From: Bulleidia sp. zg-1006
Lineage (GTDB): Bacteria; Bacillota_I; Bacilli_A; Erysipelotrichales; Erysipelotrichaceae
Direction: 5' to 3'
Assembly: GCF_016812035.1 (NCBI RefSeq)
Contig: NZ_CP069178.1
Coordinates: 992,001 to 1,056,000, forward strand
Length of the DNA: 64,000 nt
The notes beneath the pieces are model-generated. The model was not told where the DNA came from and searched no databases. It saw nothing but the letters and a program-made list of their open reading frames with translations. Of the stretch, positions 63,107 to 64,000 are shown in pieces; positions within the stretch are counted from its first letter, which is position 1; the number at the start of each line of letters is the position of its first letter. The position numbers were made by a program, and so were the translations under genes.

Positions 63107-64000
63107 CTTCGCTAGGGATAAGAATATAAAGAAACCCAATACATCCGTAGCCGTCGTCAAAAAGATACTGGAAGCAACCGCCGGATCAGCTCCCAGTTTT
63201 TTTAATAATACCGGAACCGCAAAACCAAATACCCCACCAACAATTAAATTACCAATCATTGCGATAAAGATAATCAATGCTAAATAGAAATTGTGATAAA
63301 TTATCCATACCGCAATACCGGTAACCAAGCCATTGATAGCACCATTGATGATACCAAGAAGTATTTCTTTATTAAAAGATTGGAAGTGTTTCTTAAAGCT
63401 AATCTCTTCCGTAGCAATGGCTCTAACCATAATGGATTGTGTCTGACTGCCGGAATTGCCTCCCATTCCTGTCACAATCGTCATAATGGAACTAAGGGCA
63501 ACGACTTGAGCAATCGTATTCTCAAACATCTTAACTGTCATAGAAGCTAAAAAGGCTGTCGCTAAATTAATCAATAACCATGGTAAGCGTAAGCGAACCG
63601 ATTCCCATAAGGTTGTATCTAAACTTTCTTCCTTTGATACACCCCCTAATTCCAAGATGTCTTCGTTATACTCTTCAATCATGACATCAATGACATCATC
63701 GACGGTAATAATGCCTAAAATCACATTATGTTTATTCACCACAGGAATCGCATTTAAGTCATATTTAGAAACCAAACGAGCTACTTCTTCTTGGTCCATT
63801 TCCGGTGGAACAGAAATCACATTTCCTTTTGCAAAACTGGAAATCAAATCCTCTTTTGGTGCTGTTAAGAAATTACGTAAATCAGCTGTTCCTATTAGTT
63901 GACCACGAGAATTAACGACATAAATGGTTTCAATCACTTCTGTTTTTGGGGCAATTTCACGAATTTTATGCAAACCTTCTGCGACCGGTAAATCACTTTT
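63083..64000 (-). CDS. mgtE: Magnesium transporter MgtE (partial, 5' end outside window)
   Basis: Mg2+ channel/transporter. The frame stays open to the right edge, so the N-terminal domain and part of the first CBS domain are missing. Visible are a CBS pair (VVNSRGQLIGTADLRNFL and LNAIPVVNKHNVILGIITV), the acidic plug/connecting part DVIDVMIEEYNEDILELGG and five C-terminal membrane segments with the pore motif GMGGNSGSQTQSIMVRAIA. It is convergent with the SAM-fold gene. Confidence 0.92.
   Translation of the reverse strand, partial: KSDLPVAEGLHKIREIAPKTEVIETIYVVNSRGQLIGTADLRNFLTAPKEDLISSFAKGNVISVPPEMDQEEVARLVSKYDLNAIPVVNKHNVILGIITVDDVIDVMIEEYNEDILELGGVSKEESLDTTLWESVRLRLPWLLINLATAFLASMTVKMFENTIAQVVALSSIMTIVTGMGGNSGSQTQSIMVRAIATEEISFKKHFQSFNKEILLGIINGAINGLVTGIAVWIIYHNFYLALIIFIAMIGNLIVGGVFGFAVPVLLKKLGADPAVASSIFLTTATDVLGFFIFLSLAKLFLPWLV

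Noticed and set aside
1-64000. CRISPR arrays, rRNA genes, prophage or conjugative modules
   Set aside because: I saw no regularly spaced repeats, no rRNA signatures, and no phage structural, integrase or relaxase proteins. The only mobile traces are IS3-family fragments.

Overview
The window looks like chromosome of a low-GC, Gram-positive-type bacterium (Bacillota). The base composition is AT-rich and most genes have strong AGGAGG-type ribosome binding sites. A T-box leader, two CcpA-type cre sites, PRD and YesMN-type regulators, a PTS IICB and three tRNA genes without encoded CCA all fit. The gene content (Bsp6I-like R-M, YitT and YwaF membrane proteins, class II LysRS carrying a C-terminal tRNA-binding domain, fermentative L-LDH, many nucleoside-salvage genes) suggests a host-associated fermenter. 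An Erysipelotrichia-like lineage is my guess; this is inference and not proven by the sequence.

Layout. 1-3.5 kb: minus-strand operon patatin > dut > map > family II pyrophosphatase (runs off the left edge). 3.6-8.6 kb: ddl, deoD, a HAD phosphatase and T-box-lysS. 8.6-11 kb: a small acquired patch with an IS3-family remnant and a Bsp6I-like type II restriction-modification pair. 11-20.4 kb: C69 dipeptidase, CoA genes (coaBC, coaX), a hydroxyacyl-CoA dehydrogenase, YitT, YfcE, HAD and MerR. 20.4-20.74 kb: two tandem paralogous small-RNA-like genes, each with a promoter, an upstream 11-bp-phased repeat box and its own terminator. 20.7-30.4 kb: a nucleoside salvage regulon (BMP-type ABC importer nupNOPQ, two nucleoside hydrolases, adenosine deaminase, nucleoside phosphorylase, ribokinase) with a perfect cre site in the divergent promoter. 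30.4-37.2 kb: ldh, a TtcA-like protein, Na/Pi symporter, YwaF, mutY, udp and tRNA-Gly, tRNA-Glu and tRNA-Trp. 37.3-42.7 kb: alpha/beta hydrolase, YesMN two-component system and a flavinylated fumarate/urocanate-reductase-like lipoprotein. 42.9-51.7 kb: PTS IICB, PepV-like dipeptidase, PRD regulator with a duplicated start region, and an operon of UPF0303/GlcG-like protein, Fe-alcohol dehydrogenase, HAD, Rpe-like epimerase and YitT. 51.9-60.6 kb: a LacI-controlled ABC sugar operon with a GH4 MelA-like glycosidase, amidohydrolase and BadF-type kinase. 60.6-64 kb: IS3 remnant, ArsB/NhaD-type permease, SAM-fold protein and MgtE (runs off the right edge).

Working together. The nucleoside block imports nucleosides, strips the base hydrolytically or phosphorolytically, and phosphorylates the released ribose. 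The GH4 operon has a full import, cleavage and phosphorylation set for an unidentified glycoside. Attenuator-like hairpins sit between binding-protein and permease/ATPase genes in both ABC operons.

The most interesting items are the tandem small-RNA pair at 20.4-20.74 kb, four genes whose -10 box lies 6-8 nt before the ATG with no ribosome binding site (probable leaderless mRNAs), the Ddl with Phe at the depsipeptide-specificity position, the LysRS fusion, and the two carbohydrate operons of unknown substrate.
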